Source of the DNA: Alphaproteobacteria bacterium
GTDB taxonomy: Bacteria; Pseudomonadota; Alphaproteobacteria; SMXS01
Reading direction: 5' to 3'
NCBI GenBank assembly: GCA_030836535.1
Contig: JAURPT010000021.1
Span: 1-36,303 of the forward strand
DNA: 36,303 nt
Part shown: positions 9,455 through 17,833 of the stretch, piece by piece
Numbering within the stretch: the first letter of the stretch is position 1
How the letters are laid out: each line of letters begins with the position of its first letter
Notes under the pieces: generated by a model
Told to the model about the DNA's origin: nothing
Databases searched by the model: none
The model's input: the letters and a program-made list of their open reading frames with translations, nothing else
Position numbers and translations under genes: made by a program

Positions 9455-9915
9455 GGATTGGGTGTCCTGTTGGTGGGCATGTCATTTTCTGGCGCCCGAT
9501 GCCATGTGTAGGATTTGCAGAAGAATAGCACACAGCCGGATAGCTTCAACTTGTCCTGAGCCAGCAGCCGCAGCTTGGAATCATAGGTTTTGCCATTCTC
9601 AACATTGTAGATACGCCCCTCTTTCCATTTGTCCTCGCCGTCATAGACGAAGTCAAAAAAAAGTGGCAGGCCGAGAAGTGGCCGGTCACGCAGGGCGGGG
9701 TCGGGGTTCTCTGTATCTCTGGGCGCCCGTTCTGGGTCGGCGAGTGAAGCAATAAAGCCGCAGAGGTGCTCGGGGTTTTCCCGGCAGGGCGCAATTTCAA
9801 TCTCGCCGCCTTTGTGAGTCAGCCAACGGCCCATAATGTCATCTCGCGCGGCAAGCGCTGGTGTTGACAGGGTAGTAGCTAGCAAGGCGAAAAGAAGGGT
9901 GCGACGAATAGGCAT
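9451..9915 (-). CDS. Exported DUF2147 protein
   Basis: A 154-residue periplasmic protein. I chose ATG 9915 because the product then begins with a clear signal peptide, MPIRRTLLFALLATTLSTPALA, probably cut after ALA. The mature part has the DUF2147 pattern: MGRWLTHKGGEIEIAPC, LCGFIAS, NPDPALRDRPLLGLPL, then KWKEGRIYNVENGKTYDSKL, and a terminal SYTWHRA. Two Cys near the N-terminus and two near the C-terminus could form disulphides. The function of the family is unknown; a small beta-barrel is likely. Its stop overlaps the start of the hydrolase gene. Confidence 0.85.
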   Translation of the reverse strand: MPIRRTLLFALLATTLSTPALAARDDIMGRWLTHKGGEIEIAPCRENPEHLCGFIASLADPERAPRDTENPDPALRDRPLLGLPLFFDFVYDGEDKWKEGRIYNVENGKTYDSKLRLLAQDKLKLSGCVLFFCKSYTWHRAPENDMPTNRTPNP

Positions 9916-10015
9916 AAGGGGCTCACTGTTTGGGTTATCGCGTTTGGCATATTCCGAAGGTTGGCGCAAGTTCTGACCACTAAACGGGTGGGATCACGAA
10001 AAATCCTTGCTCTTT

Positions 10016-10049
10016 GTTCTTGTTTTGTTTACAAGAACAAAAATAGAAC
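10016..10049 (+). promoter_or_regulatory. LexA (SOS) operator, alphaproteobacterial type
   Basis: GAAC-N7-GAAC at 10035-10049 is an exact match to the alphaproteobacterial LexA box (GTTC-N7-GTTC on the other strand). A near-match GTTC-N7-GTTT lies at 10016-10030, and a further GAAC at 10053. The two boxes make an overall palindrome GTTCTTG...CAAGAAC. The perfect box lies 25 bases before the start of the small membrane protein gene and overlaps a possible -10 (TACAAG, 10030-10035) paired with TTGCTC at 10007. The box could also affect the divergent DUF2147 operon. Confidence 0.8.
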
Positions 10050-10074
10050 GAAGAACAGAAGGCCGGAGGGTAAT

Positions 10075-10245
10075 ATGGACGCGATGATGTATCAGGTGTT
10101 GGGTTGGTTGGCTGTCGCCATGATCTGGACATTCCTGCCTTTTGCCGCTTGGCGTACCTGGCAGGACTACCGTCAGCGCCGGTCAGCCAAACCCCGTGTG
10201 CAGATGATCAGCCGTTCTGTTGCAGGGTTACCCGTTCGCGCCTGA
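10075..10245 (+). CDS. Small single-pass membrane protein, probably SOS-induced
   Basis: A 56-residue protein starting at ATG 10075, with GGAGGG just 4 bases upstream. Residues about 6-26 (YQVLGWLAVAMIWTFLPFAA) form one hydrophobic helix, followed by a basic tail (RTWQDYRQRRSAKPR), so the N-terminus should be periplasmic and the tail cytoplasmic. A longer open frame exists from 9961 but it runs across the SOS box and reads like non-coding sequence. I do not recognise a family. Placement behind a perfect LexA box suggests induction by DNA damage. Small inner-membrane SOS proteins such as Caulobacter SidA block cell division; a like role is only inference. It is convergent with the histidine kinase, 20 bases apart. 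Confidence 0.7.
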   Translation: MDAMMYQVLGWLAVAMIWTFLPFAAWRTWQDYRQRRSAKPRVQMISRSVAGLPVRA

Positions 10246-10265
10246 CCCACTCTTTCAAGGCAGGT

Positions 10266-11807
10266 TTACCGAAAGACAATCCGCAGCGCTTGCGCCAGGT
10301 CCTGGCGGTGAAATGGCTTTCGAAGCAGGGCTGTGGCCAATTGGGTGCCTGCCTTGCGGTGTTCCTCATCATCCGACGGGCCACCGACCAGAATAAGCGA
10401 GCAATCGGGAAAGCGCTGCCGGGTCGCTTCGGCGAGTGTCAGGCCGTCACCACTCGCTTCTACAGATATATCTGTCATCAGCACATCAAGATTGGTGGCT
10501 GTTTCAAGAGCCGCTTTTGCGTTTTCCAGTGATGTTACTTCCGTTACCTGGTGTCCTTGCCGTTGCAGGGTCATGGCTGCCAGCAGGCGTGATGATCGAT
10601 CCGTTTCAACAAGTAGAATCGACGAGCGAGATGGTTGGTCCGCATCTGCCGGCCCGGTCGCGATGGCTTCTTCAACTGCTACTGCTGCCGTATTCTCGGC
10701 CAAGTAGTCTGTGGTTTTCGAAAGTGGCAGATAAAGCAGGAAGGCAGTGCCCTGGTCTGGTCTACTGCGCAGTGTAACATGCCCGCCCAGCCTATAGATA
10801 AAGTCACGCACCTGGGTTAGTCCCAGGCCGCTGCCAGAGCCGTTCTCTTTGGTCGATACAAAGGGTTCAAAAGCGTGTTGGGCAACGGCTTCAGACATGC
10901 CACTGCCCGTATCGCTGACGCTCAGGATCAACCATGGGCCCGCGGTCAGTCCCGTCTGTTCGGCTGCGTCGTCATCAAGGTCTCTGCGGTGTGCTTCGAT
11001 CGTGAATTTGCCCCCTTCGGGCATCGCGTCTCCTGCATTCAGCGCCATATTGAGCAACGCCTGTTCCAGTTCACCAACATCTAGTACCGGTTCGCCCAGA
11101 CCCGGCTCAATACGGATGGAAAGCTCCACACTGTTGCCGGTGGCACGGTCCAGCATGCCCCGGATATTGTTCACGGCGTCTGCCAGGTCGACGGGGCCAG
11201 CCTCGCCACGGGGGCGGCGGACATAGGCCAATATCTCTCGGGTAACCGCAACGCCGCGGCCCAAAGCTGCCGTACTGGATGTGAAATACCGTTCCAGATC
11301 GGCGAAGTCGCTTCTGGTGGAAAGTTTGCTCTCCAACAGCTCTAGATTACCGCCGATTACACCCCACATATTGTTGATATCGTGGGCAACACGACCCGTC
11401 AGCTGACCTATGGCTTTTAGTTTTTCCGCGTTTTCCAGGGTGGATTCCGCATTGTGTTCCCGCGTGATGTCGAGCAGGATTGTCTCATAAGCCTCCTGGT
11501 CACCCCACAAGACCTTCCTGCTTTGCGCAATGACTCTGATCGGCAAAATGTTGCGCCGCTCAATGCGAAGCTCCTGAACAACCTGCTTGTTGTCGGCTAC
11601 GTGCTCCAACAGGGCAGTAGCCGGCTCGATGCCGAAAAGCTCACCAAGCATCTGGCCTTCCAGCGGGGCATCCTCGGTCCAGCAAAGCTGGTTGGCAAAT
11701 TGGTTGTTGGCAAACAATATCCTACCACCCTGATGGATCAGGTGCGCCTGCAGCGAAAAGGCGGCTGTTTCCGCGTATTGCGCGGGGTCTAGCTTCGGTA
11801 GGCTCAT
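10266..11807 (-). CDS. Hybrid histidine kinase (PAS-like, HisKA, HATPase, receiver)
   Basis: Sensor kinase of 513 residues from ATG 11807 (an in-frame ATG at 11831 would add eight residues). An N-terminal PAS-like domain (about 20-115) has no membrane segments, so the signal is intracellular. The DHp helix carries the phospho-accepting His142 in GRVAHDINN. The ATPase domain shows an N box (LLNMALNAGDAM), VSDTGSGM and GSGSGLGL. The C-terminal receiver (about 395-513) has acidic residues in LLVETD, the phosphoacceptor Asp in LMTDIS and Lys in LLRKPF; the usual Ser/Thr before the Lys is replaced by Gly. No response regulator gene is adjacent, so the output partner is elsewhere. It resembles FixL/blue-light type soluble hybrid kinases. 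Confidence 0.9.
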   Translation of the reverse strand: MSLPKLDPAQYAETAAFSLQAHLIHQGGRILFANNQFANQLCWTEDAPLEGQMLGELFGIEPATALLEHVADNKQVVQELRIERRNILPIRVIAQSRKVLWGDQEAYETILLDITREHNAESTLENAEKLKAIGQLTGRVAHDINNMWGVIGGNLELLESKLSTRSDFADLERYFTSSTAALGRGVAVTREILAYVRRPRGEAGPVDLADAVNNIRGMLDRATGNSVELSIRIEPGLGEPVLDVGELEQALLNMALNAGDAMPEGGKFTIEAHRRDLDDDAAEQTGLTAGPWLILSVSDTGSGMSEAVAQHAFEPFVSTKENGSGSGLGLTQVRDFIYRLGGHVTLRSRPDQGTAFLLYLPLSKTTDYLAENTAAVAVEEAIATGPADADQPSRSSILLVETDRSSRLLAAMTLQRQGHQVTEVTSLENAKAALETATNLDVLMTDISVEASGDGLTLAEATRQRFPDCSLILVGGPSDDEEHRKAGTQLATALLRKPFHRQDLAQALRIVFR

Positions 11808-11828
11808 GGGTCGTCCATTGACAATGTG

Positions 11829-11846
11829 CACCCATCATAATGGGTG
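11829..11846. promoter_or_regulatory. Perfect palindrome, possible operator
   Basis: CACCCAT-CATA-ATGGGTG, arms of 7 bases, lies just upstream of the histidine kinase start (11807) in the 170-base gap to the divergent acyl-CoA synthetase. The size and place suit a dimeric regulator site. No regulator is identified. Confidence 0.4.
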
Positions 11847-11977
11847 AGCCGATCTGTCGTCATGATAAATTGCGCAAAGAATCGTAAATCAGCACAGATC
11901 ACCTTCGCAAAGGCGGTACACGGTGGTACCAGTGTTACTCACAGGTACGAATCATGACTTGGGGGAGAAACGGGTCA

Positions 11978-13519
11978 ATGCATCCTTGCGTCTATGCAGA
12001 AAAATCACCGGACAAAACGGCTATTATCATGGCAACCGATGGGTCGAGTCTGACCTATGGGGAACTGGAAGAGCAGTCCAACCAGGTCGCGCATTATTTC
12101 CGCAGCAAAGGCCTGAAGACTGGCGACCATGTCGCCATGTTCCTGGAAAACCATTTGCTGTTTTACGTGTGGTGCTGGGGCGCGCAACGCGCCGGGCTTT
12201 ATTTTACAGCGATCAGCACGCGCCTGAGTGCACCGGAGGCTGTCTATATCGTCAACGATTGTGACGCCCGAATATTGCTGAGTTCCAGGCAATTGGGTCA
12301 GGTTGCAGGCGAGATGCTGGGCGATATTCCCAAGGTTGAAGAATGCCTGATGGTCGATGGAGTGCAGGATGGTTTTGTTTCTTTTGAAGAAACGATGAAG
12401 GACTTCCCCACCGTGCGGATCGCTGACGAAACGTCTGGCATGGATATGCTCTATTCTTCGGGTACTACAGGCCGCCCCAAGGGGGTGAAAATACCGCTTA
12501 CAGGTGAACCTATCGACTTTGAAAACCCGCTGATGGAAGTCACCAAGACGCTCTATCAATTCAGTGAAGATATGATCTACCTGTCGCCGGCGCCGCTTTA
12601 TCATGCGGCCCCCATGCGCTTTAACATGACGATTATGCGCTGCGGTGGTACCTCCGTGCTGATGGAGCACTTCAATGAAGAAGAAGCCCTACGACTGATT
12701 GAAAAATACCAGATCACCCACTCTCAGTGGGTGCCGACCATGTTTGTCCGTATGCTGAAAATGCCTGAAGAAGTGCGGACGAAATATGATGTGTCGTCGC
12801 TCAAACTGGCCATCCATGCCGCCGCCCCTTGCCCCATTGAGGTCAAACGCCAGATGATCGACTGGTGGGGGCCAATTCTGTTTGAATATTACGCTGGCTC
12901 GGAAGGCAATGGTGCGACCTATATCAGTTCTGAAGACTGGTTGGCGCATCCGGGCTCGGTGGGACGGTCGCTGACGGCAACGCTGCACATTGTCGATGAG
13001 GATGGCTCAGAGCTGCCGCCTGGTGAAATCGGTACTATCTATTTCGAAGGCGGCGGTGATTTTGCCTACCACAAGGACGAAGACAAAACTGCGGGCTCTT
13101 ATGACCATCGTGGTTGGTCGACTCTGGGGGATATTGGCTATGTCGATGAGGAAGGCTATCTGTATCTGACAGACCGCAAGGCCTTCATGATCATCTCTGG
13201 TGGCGTGAACATTTATCCGCAGGAAGCTGAGAATGTGCTGATCGGTCACCCTAAAGTAACGGATGTTGCGGTCTTTGGCGTGCCGAATGAAGAATTCGGC
13301 GAGGAAGTCAAAGCCGTGGTGCAACCGGCCAACTGGTCCGACCGAGGCGATGATCTGGAGCAGGAGTTGATTGCTTATTGCAAGGAGCACCTGGCGTCTA
13401 TCAAGTGCCCCCGGTCTGTCGACTTTGATGAAGAATTGCCGCGCCACCCAACCGGCAAGCTTTATAAGCGCCTGTTGCGCGACCGTTATTGGGGGAACAA
13501 GGATTCCAAAATCGTCTGA
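11978..13519 (+). CDS. Acyl-CoA synthetase (AMP-forming)
   Basis: Adenylate-forming enzyme of 513 residues that activates a carboxylic acid to its acyl-AMP and then acyl-CoA. ATG 11978 is preceded by GGGGGAG; an ATG at 11954 lies before this ribosome site and gives a non-conserved extension. Motifs: P-loop YSSGTTGRPKGV, YYAGSEG at the A5 position, LGDIGYVDEEGYLYLTDR (A7/A8), ISGGVNIYPQE, and the catalytic Lys in PTGKLYKR near the C-terminus. The ISGGVNIYP form is typical of medium/long-chain or aromatic/steroid-acid CoA ligases; the substrate is not determinable. It converges on the aminotransferase with 7 bases between stops. Confidence 0.93.
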   Translation: MHPCVYAEKSPDKTAIIMATDGSSLTYGELEEQSNQVAHYFRSKGLKTGDHVAMFLENHLLFYVWCWGAQRAGLYFTAISTRLSAPEAVYIVNDCDARILLSSRQLGQVAGEMLGDIPKVEECLMVDGVQDGFVSFEETMKDFPTVRIADETSGMDMLYSSGTTGRPKGVKIPLTGEPIDFENPLMEVTKTLYQFSEDMIYLSPAPLYHAAPMRFNMTIMRCGGTSVLMEHFNEEEALRLIEKYQITHSQWVPTMFVRMLKMPEEVRTKYDVSSLKLAIHAAAPCPIEVKRQMIDWWGPILFEYYAGSEGNGATYISSEDWLAHPGSVGRSLTATLHIVDEDGSELPPGEIGTIYFEGGGDFAYHKDEDKTAGSYDHRGWSTLGDIGYVDEEGYLYLTDRKAFMIISGGVNIYPQEAENVLIGHPKVTDVAVFGVPNEEFGEEVKAVVQPANWSDRGDDLEQELIAYCKEHLASIKCPRSVDFDEELPRHPTGKLYKRLLRDRYWGNKDSKIV

Positions 13520-13526
13520 TCGACCT

Positions 13527-14867
13527 TTAGGAAAAAAAACCCGCATCCTGGACACGCTGAAGGGCTGCGCAGATGCGATCGATGGCCTCGTCGATGATCT
13601 CTGGCGTGTGCGCGGTAGACACGAAGGACCGACGCGTGCCAGGGATCAAAATGCCTAGATCCAGCAGGTGCAGATAGAAGGCGGTTTCCGCCGCTGTTTT
13701 CTGCCTGGGCAGGTCGCGTGCCGTCCGAATGGTTTGGTCAGTGAAGTAAACCTGGAACATCGATCCGGAATTGAGCACCTGCACGGGCAGGTTATGGCTC
13801 TTGCAGAAGGTGTTGATGCCATCTGCCAAGCGTGGGCCCAGCGTGTTCAGCTTGGGGTATATCTCAGCGCGATGTTCATCCAGCCAGGAAAGTTGGGCAG
13901 CACCGGTGGCCATGCTGAGTGGGTTGCCCGAAAATGTCCCGCCGGACATGATGCCTTTCGGGTCTGTGCCAAGGCTATTGAAGAGCTGCATGATATCGGC
14001 CCGCCCGCCGACAGCGCCGATAGGGCAACCGCCGCCGAGGATTTTGCCATAGGTGACGACATCTGGTTTCAGGCCGTAAAATTCCTGCGCGCCACCATAG
14101 GCGAAGCGAAAGCCGGTGATGACTTCATCAAACATAATGAGGACGTCTGATTCCCGGCACACGTCAATGAGCCCGGCAAGGAAAGAACCAATGTCGTCGC
14201 CCATATGCGGGTTGGAACTCTGCGCGGGCTCGATGATGACAGCGGCCAGGTCGTTCTTGTTTTCGCGGATCAGGCCATAGGCGGCCTCAGACCTGTAGGG
14301 CAGCATCATCTGGTGTTCAGCGATGCCGTCTGGCACACCGGCACCATTGGCACGCCACTGCGGGGCGTTGGCCGGGCTTTCGGGGTCGGCAATGCCGATG
14401 CCATAATCATGCGCGCCATGATAGGAGCCGTCGAACACGGCGATTTTTGGCTTGCTGGTGAAGGCCCGCATGGCGCGGATGGCATACATGGTGGCCTCTG
14501 TGCCGGTATTGCAGAAGATTACACGGTCTGCGCAATTGTCGGCTTTCACAATAAGTTCTGCCAGTGGGATCTGGCCCGGATTATGCAACCCGAAATGCCA
14601 GCCCTTGCCCTGTATCTGTTCCAGCATGGCAGCCTCTACAGCAGGGTGGCGGTGCCCAAGCACAAGGGCACCGAAACCTATCTGGAAATCGATATATTGG
14701 TTGCCGTCAACATCGTGCAGATAGGGCCCCTCTGCCGATTCAATCAGTACGGGGTGGGGCATTTCCAGGCTGGCAGCCGAGCCCATATTCATCAGCTCGT
14801 GGGTCGTGGCTGTCAGGTCACGCGAACGTGCCATTTTCTCGGCAAGTTGGTTTGTTGGGTCTGTCAT
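13527..14867 (-). CDS. Class III aminotransferase (GSA-aminomutase-like)
   Basis: PLP-dependent enzyme of 446 residues from ATG 14867; the open frame extends to 14987 but the extra 40 residues look non-coding. Family features are GPYLHDVDGNQYIDF, GALVLGHRHP, NTGTEATMYAIRAMRA, SYHGAHD, the cofactor-binding Asp in IMFDEVITGFRF, and the Schiff-base Lys in YGKILGGG. GGTFSGNPLSMA also matches the glutamate-1-semialdehyde aminomutase branch. Alphaproteobacteria usually make 5-aminolevulinate by the Shemin route, so hemL itself is doubtful; a beta-amino-acid or other omega-aminotransferase is equally possible. It lies downstream of tRNA-Pro on the same strand. Confidence 0.88.
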   Translation of the reverse strand: MTDPTNQLAEKMARSRDLTATTHELMNMGSAASLEMPHPVLIESAEGPYLHDVDGNQYIDFQIGFGALVLGHRHPAVEAAMLEQIQGKGWHFGLHNPGQIPLAELIVKADNCADRVIFCNTGTEATMYAIRAMRAFTSKPKIAVFDGSYHGAHDYGIGIADPESPANAPQWRANGAGVPDGIAEHQMMLPYRSEAAYGLIRENKNDLAAVIIEPAQSSNPHMGDDIGSFLAGLIDVCRESDVLIMFDEVITGFRFAYGGAQEFYGLKPDVVTYGKILGGGCPIGAVGGRADIMQLFNSLGTDPKGIMSGGTFSGNPLSMATGAAQLSWLDEHRAEIYPKLNTLGPRLADGINTFCKSHNLPVQVLNSGSMFQVYFTDQTIRTARDLPRQKTAAETAFYLHLLDLGILIPGTRRSFVSTAHTPEIIDEAIDRICAALQRVQDAGFFS

Positions 14868-14945
14868 GCTCGCGAGTGTAGCGGGGAAGGGCCTGCGTGA
14901 ACAGGCAATCGCGAACTGGGTTTTGGGGTGATGTCCCTCCGGGGG

Positions 14946-15002
14946 ATTAAACTTTTCGAAACAGTGGGTGGCCACTGTTTCGCCCAAGGGGCCAAGTTTA
15001 AT
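14946..15002. repeat. Nested inverted repeat adjoining the tRNA-Pro 3' end
   Basis: An inner 11-base stem (CGAAACAGTGG, loop GTGG, CCACTGTTTCG; 14957-14982) is enclosed by a second pair of arms, ATTAAACTT (14946-14954) and AAGTTTAAT (14994-15002). The outer arm touches the last base of the tRNA CCA end. No T-run follows the stem on the minus strand, so it may serve as a processing or stabilising trailer structure rather than a classical terminator. Confidence 0.6.
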
Positions 15003-15078
15003 GGTCGGGGAGAGAGGATTTGAACCTCCGGCCCCTGCCTCCCGAAGGCAGTGCTCTACCAGGCTGAGCTACCCCCCG
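15002..15078 (-). tRNA. tRNA-Pro (CGG)
   Basis: A 77-base cloverleaf on the minus strand with encoded CCA. Acceptor CGGGGGG pairs with CTCCCCG (one G-U), giving C1-G72 and discriminator A73, as usual for bacterial tRNA-Pro. The D stem begins GCTC, the anticodon stem is CTGCC/GGCAG with loop TTCGGGA, so the anticodon is CGG reading CCG. The T arm is GGAGG-TTCAAAT-CCTCT. Confidence 0.96.
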
Positions 15079-15138
15079 ACGCTGGGTAGGCGCGCGTTAT
15101 AACCAAGCTTTATAGATGCTGCAAGACCGTTGACGGGC

Positions 15139-16158
15139 CTAATAGGCGCGATTAACGCAAAAATCCACTACGCCAACCAGGGCTTGGCGTAGTTCTCCAT
15201 CGGGGAAGATGCCAAGCGCGTCTTTGGCGACGGAGCCATAGTGCTGCGCACGGCCGATTGTGTCGGCAAGTGTGCCCTGGTCCGTCATCAGCATTATGGC
15301 TTTTTCAAGGTCATCGTCCTGTTGGTCCAGATCGGAGAGTGTGCGTTTCCAGAAGTTCCGGTCTTCTTCACTGCCCCGGCGATAGGCCAGAATGGCGGGC
15401 AGGGTGATCTTGCCTTCGCGGAAGTCGTCGCCCACGGCCTTGCCCAGGGTGGCCTGGGTGGCAGAATAATCGAGTGCGTCGTCAACGAGCTGGAAAGCCA
15501 CGCCGAGATTGCGGCCGTAAGATTCCAGTGCGTCTTTTTCGCTGTCAGAGGCATCGGCAACAATGCCGCCGATGCGGGTGGCAGCCGCAAACAGGGCCGC
15601 TGTTTTGGCGTCGATCACCTTGAGGTACGTTTCTTCACTGGTGTCGACATTATTGGCCGCGCTCAGCTGCAGTACTTCACCCTCTGAAAGTGCCGTGGAG
15701 GTATTGGCCATTACTTCCACCACTTCCATGGATCCGTCCTGGGCGATCATCTGGAAGGAGCGGGAAAATAGATAGTCACCCACCAACACGCTAGCCTGGT
15801 TACCCCAGACGGTGTTGGCAGTGGCCTTGCCGCGGCGCAGGTCGCTTTCGTCCACCACATCGTCATGCAGCAGGGTGGCGGTGTGCACAAATTCAATGGC
15901 CGCGGCCAAATTGATCTCGCGCCCGCCGCGATAGTCGCACAAATGGGCAGAAGCAATAGTCAGAAGCGGACGGATACGCTTCCCACCGGAATTGATCAGG
16001 TGACCGGACAGCTCGGGTATCAGGTGAACATGGCTCTGCATGCCTGAGAGAATGGCTTCGTTGACGCCCAGCATTTCGGTCTGCAGAAGGTCCGCCAGCA
16101 CTTCCAGCGCGTTCTGGTCGGCACGTTTACCGGGGGACAAGCGAACAACATTTTCCAC
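15139..16158 (-). CDS. ispB: Polyprenyl diphosphate synthase (ubiquinone side chain)
   Basis: Trans-long-chain prenyltransferase of 339 residues that extends farnesyl diphosphate with isopentenyl diphosphate; in alphaproteobacteria the product is usually the decaprenyl chain of ubiquinone-10. The first aspartate-rich motif is LLHDDVVDESDLRRG and the second is QLVDDALDYS; GGKRIRPLL binds isopentenyl diphosphate. The start codon is GTG at 16158, with AGGA about 9 bases before it. It is divergent from a TrmN6-like methyltransferase, an arrangement common in the class. Chain length, and hence the exact name (octa- or decaprenyl), is inferred, not shown. Confidence 0.93.
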   Translation of the reverse strand: MENVVRLSPGKRADQNALEVLADLLQTEMLGVNEAILSGMQSHVHLIPELSGHLINSGGKRIRPLLTIASAHLCDYRGGREINLAAAIEFVHTATLLHDDVVDESDLRRGKATANTVWGNQASVLVGDYLFSRSFQMIAQDGSMEVVEVMANTSTALSEGEVLQLSAANNVDTSEETYLKVIDAKTAALFAAATRIGGIVADASDSEKDALESYGRNLGVAFQLVDDALDYSATQATLGKAVGDDFREGKITLPAILAYRRGSEEDRNFWKRTLSDLDQQDDDLEKAIMLMTDQGTLADTIGRAQHYGSVAKDALGIFPDGELRQALVGVVDFCVNRAY

Positions 16159-16274
16159 AATACTATCCTGTCGACTCTTGTTTGGTTTGGTGGATTGGGC
16201 ACCTTATCGCGTATATAGGGCGCTGTTCCTAGTGAAATCGGATTCTGCCAAGCGGTAACGGAACGAGGGATTGC

Positions 16275-17021
16275 ATGTCTGAGCAGGGCTTTGACATCAC
16301 GGAAGACACCTTGCTGGGTGGTCGAGTACGGCTGTTGCAACCGCGCAATGGTTATCGTGTGGCCGTGGACCCTGTGCTGCTGGCGGCAAGTATTTCACCA
16401 GCTGCGCACCAAACGGTCCTGGATGTTGGCGCTGGTACAGGCGCGGTGTCGTTGTGTCTGCAGCATCGTTGCCCCGACGCTGAACTTCATGGCTTGGAGC
16501 GCGAAACACAGTTTATCGAACTGGCACGGCGAAGTACGGCTTTGAACAAAGCGGATGTGATTTTTTACGAAGGTGACCTGACCCAGTGGGAGGCCGCACG
16601 CCCTGGCGGCTATGATTGGGTCGTGTCCAACCCGCCCTTCTGGTCGCCGGAAAACAGCCGTCCGGCAAAAGGGTTAAGGCGTGCTGCACATTTTCTGGAT
16701 GGCATGACCATGGGAGAATGGGTTGGCCATTGCTGTCGATTATTGGCTCATGAAGGCAGGTTGTCGCTCATCGTACCTGCAGCTGTTCTGCAGGACGTAT
16801 TGTCAGGCCTGTCGGCGGAAATGGGGGCTGCCCACATTGTGCCGATTTGGCCCAGGGCTGGGCATCCTGCAACGCGACTGATTATTCAGGCGCAAAAGGG
16901 CTCAGGAGCATCCATGGCATCGTTGCCCGGACTGGTGCTGCATCAGGAGAACGGAGACTTTACCGAGCAGGCAGAGCAAATACTTCGCGATGCATGCGGC
17001 TGGACACATGGGTCGGCATAA
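16275..17021 (+). CDS. TrmN6-like SAM-dependent methyltransferase
   Basis: A 248-residue Rossmann-fold methyltransferase resembling E. coli TrmN6 (YfiC), which methylates adenine 37 of tRNA1(Val). The SAM motif is LDVGAGTGAVSLCL and the N6-adenine/glutamine catalytic tetrapeptide is NPPF (in WVVSNPPFWSP). The N-terminal LLGGRVRLLQPRNGYRVAVDPVLLAA block is characteristic of this subgroup. Start ATG 16275 follows GAGGGA. Target nucleotide is inferred from the family. Confidence 0.88.
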   Translation: MSEQGFDITEDTLLGGRVRLLQPRNGYRVAVDPVLLAASISPAAHQTVLDVGAGTGAVSLCLQHRCPDAELHGLERETQFIELARRSTALNKADVIFYEGDLTQWEAARPGGYDWVVSNPPFWSPENSRPAKGLRRAAHFLDGMTMGEWVGHCCRLLAHEGRLSLIVPAAVLQDVLSGLSAEMGAAHIVPIWPRAGHPATRLIIQAQKGSGASMASLPGLVLHQENGDFTEQAEQILRDACGWTHGSA

Positions 17022-17192
17022 GGGCCAGCCCAGGGTTAGGCACGTGGGCATATGGTGGATAATTAAATTCATCGACTCCGACACGTTCCATACTATGTAC
17101 TGTACGTTACGTGAGAGTGTTGCAGGGTTGTTGGGTTGCGATGAATGGCGACAGGTGAGGGGCCTCGGCCCCAGGCAGCAATGGGGCACGAT

Positions 17193-17756
17193 ATGACTGA
17201 ATCAGCGTCTGATAAGGAACTTGCAGCAAGCAAATCGGCTGGTGTGCCGACGACTGACTCTATTGCTCCATCTGGCGAGGTTCGCCGCAAGCTGCTGCAG
17301 GCCGGGGCGATCGGCATGCCGGTTGCGATTTCTCTCCAGAGTGGCACAGCAAGGGCTATCTCTACCTGTACGACCAATATCACTCGTCCAACTGAGTCCC
17401 AGGTGAATGCTGCATTAAGTGACTCCTCAAACATCTCGGCCATTACGGCCGCGACCGGCCTGAATAGTGGTCAGATTAACGCGATCAAGAACCAGACGAA
17501 TGCGTTGGACCCTGGGGCACCGTTCCCGGAATCCGGCTCGGTTCATTCCAGTGAGGTGTTGTGGCTGATGGTCAATACAACATCCGGCGGCAGTTGTTGG
17601 ACATCCTATTGCGCCAATAGTATCGACAGCGGCGACGTGACAGTTGTCGGGGCATTTTCCTCGGCTGTTTGTGGCGGTGGTGCACCGGGCGGGGGTTGCG
17701 GTGACGATAGCGATGACAGTGATTGCGATGACGAGGACGAAGAAGATGACGATTGA
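17193..17756 (+). CDS. Exported Cys-rich protein with acidic tail, HPr-kinase-module partner
   Basis: A 187-residue protein with no family I can name. I chose ATG 17193; in-frame ATGs at 17145 and 17181 also exist. After about 30 polar residues comes RRKLLQAGAIGMPVAISLQSG..ARA, a Tat-like twin-arginine signal with an Ala-x-Ala cleavage site. The mature part has Ser/Thr/Asn-rich stretches, six Cys (ISTC, SCWTSYC, AVCGG, GGCGD, DCDD) and a Gly-rich turn leading into a tail of almost only Asp and Glu. Similar short exported proteins with RRKLL...SG.A.A signals are found beside HprK-related kinase A genes, as here. Its role, possibly the protein acted on by the module, is inference. Confidence 0.65.
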   Translation: MTESASDKELAASKSAGVPTTDSIAPSGEVRRKLLQAGAIGMPVAISLQSGTARAISTCTTNITRPTESQVNAALSDSSNISAITAATGLNSGQINAIKNQTNALDPGAPFPESGSVHSSEVLWLMVNTTSGGSCWTSYCANSIDSGDVTVVGAFSSAVCGGGAPGGGCGDDSDDSDCDDEDEEDDD

Positions 17757-17833
17757 TGCATTATCAGTCGTGGCCTTTGTTGGGGTTTATGGACTAGACT
17801 TCTGCCATCAATCATCACCTCGGTTCATGGTCT

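Noticed and set aside
13527-14867. hemL (glutamate-1-semialdehyde aminomutase)
   Set aside because: The family fits, but alphaproteobacteria normally use the ALA synthase route and several class III aminotransferases share these motifs.
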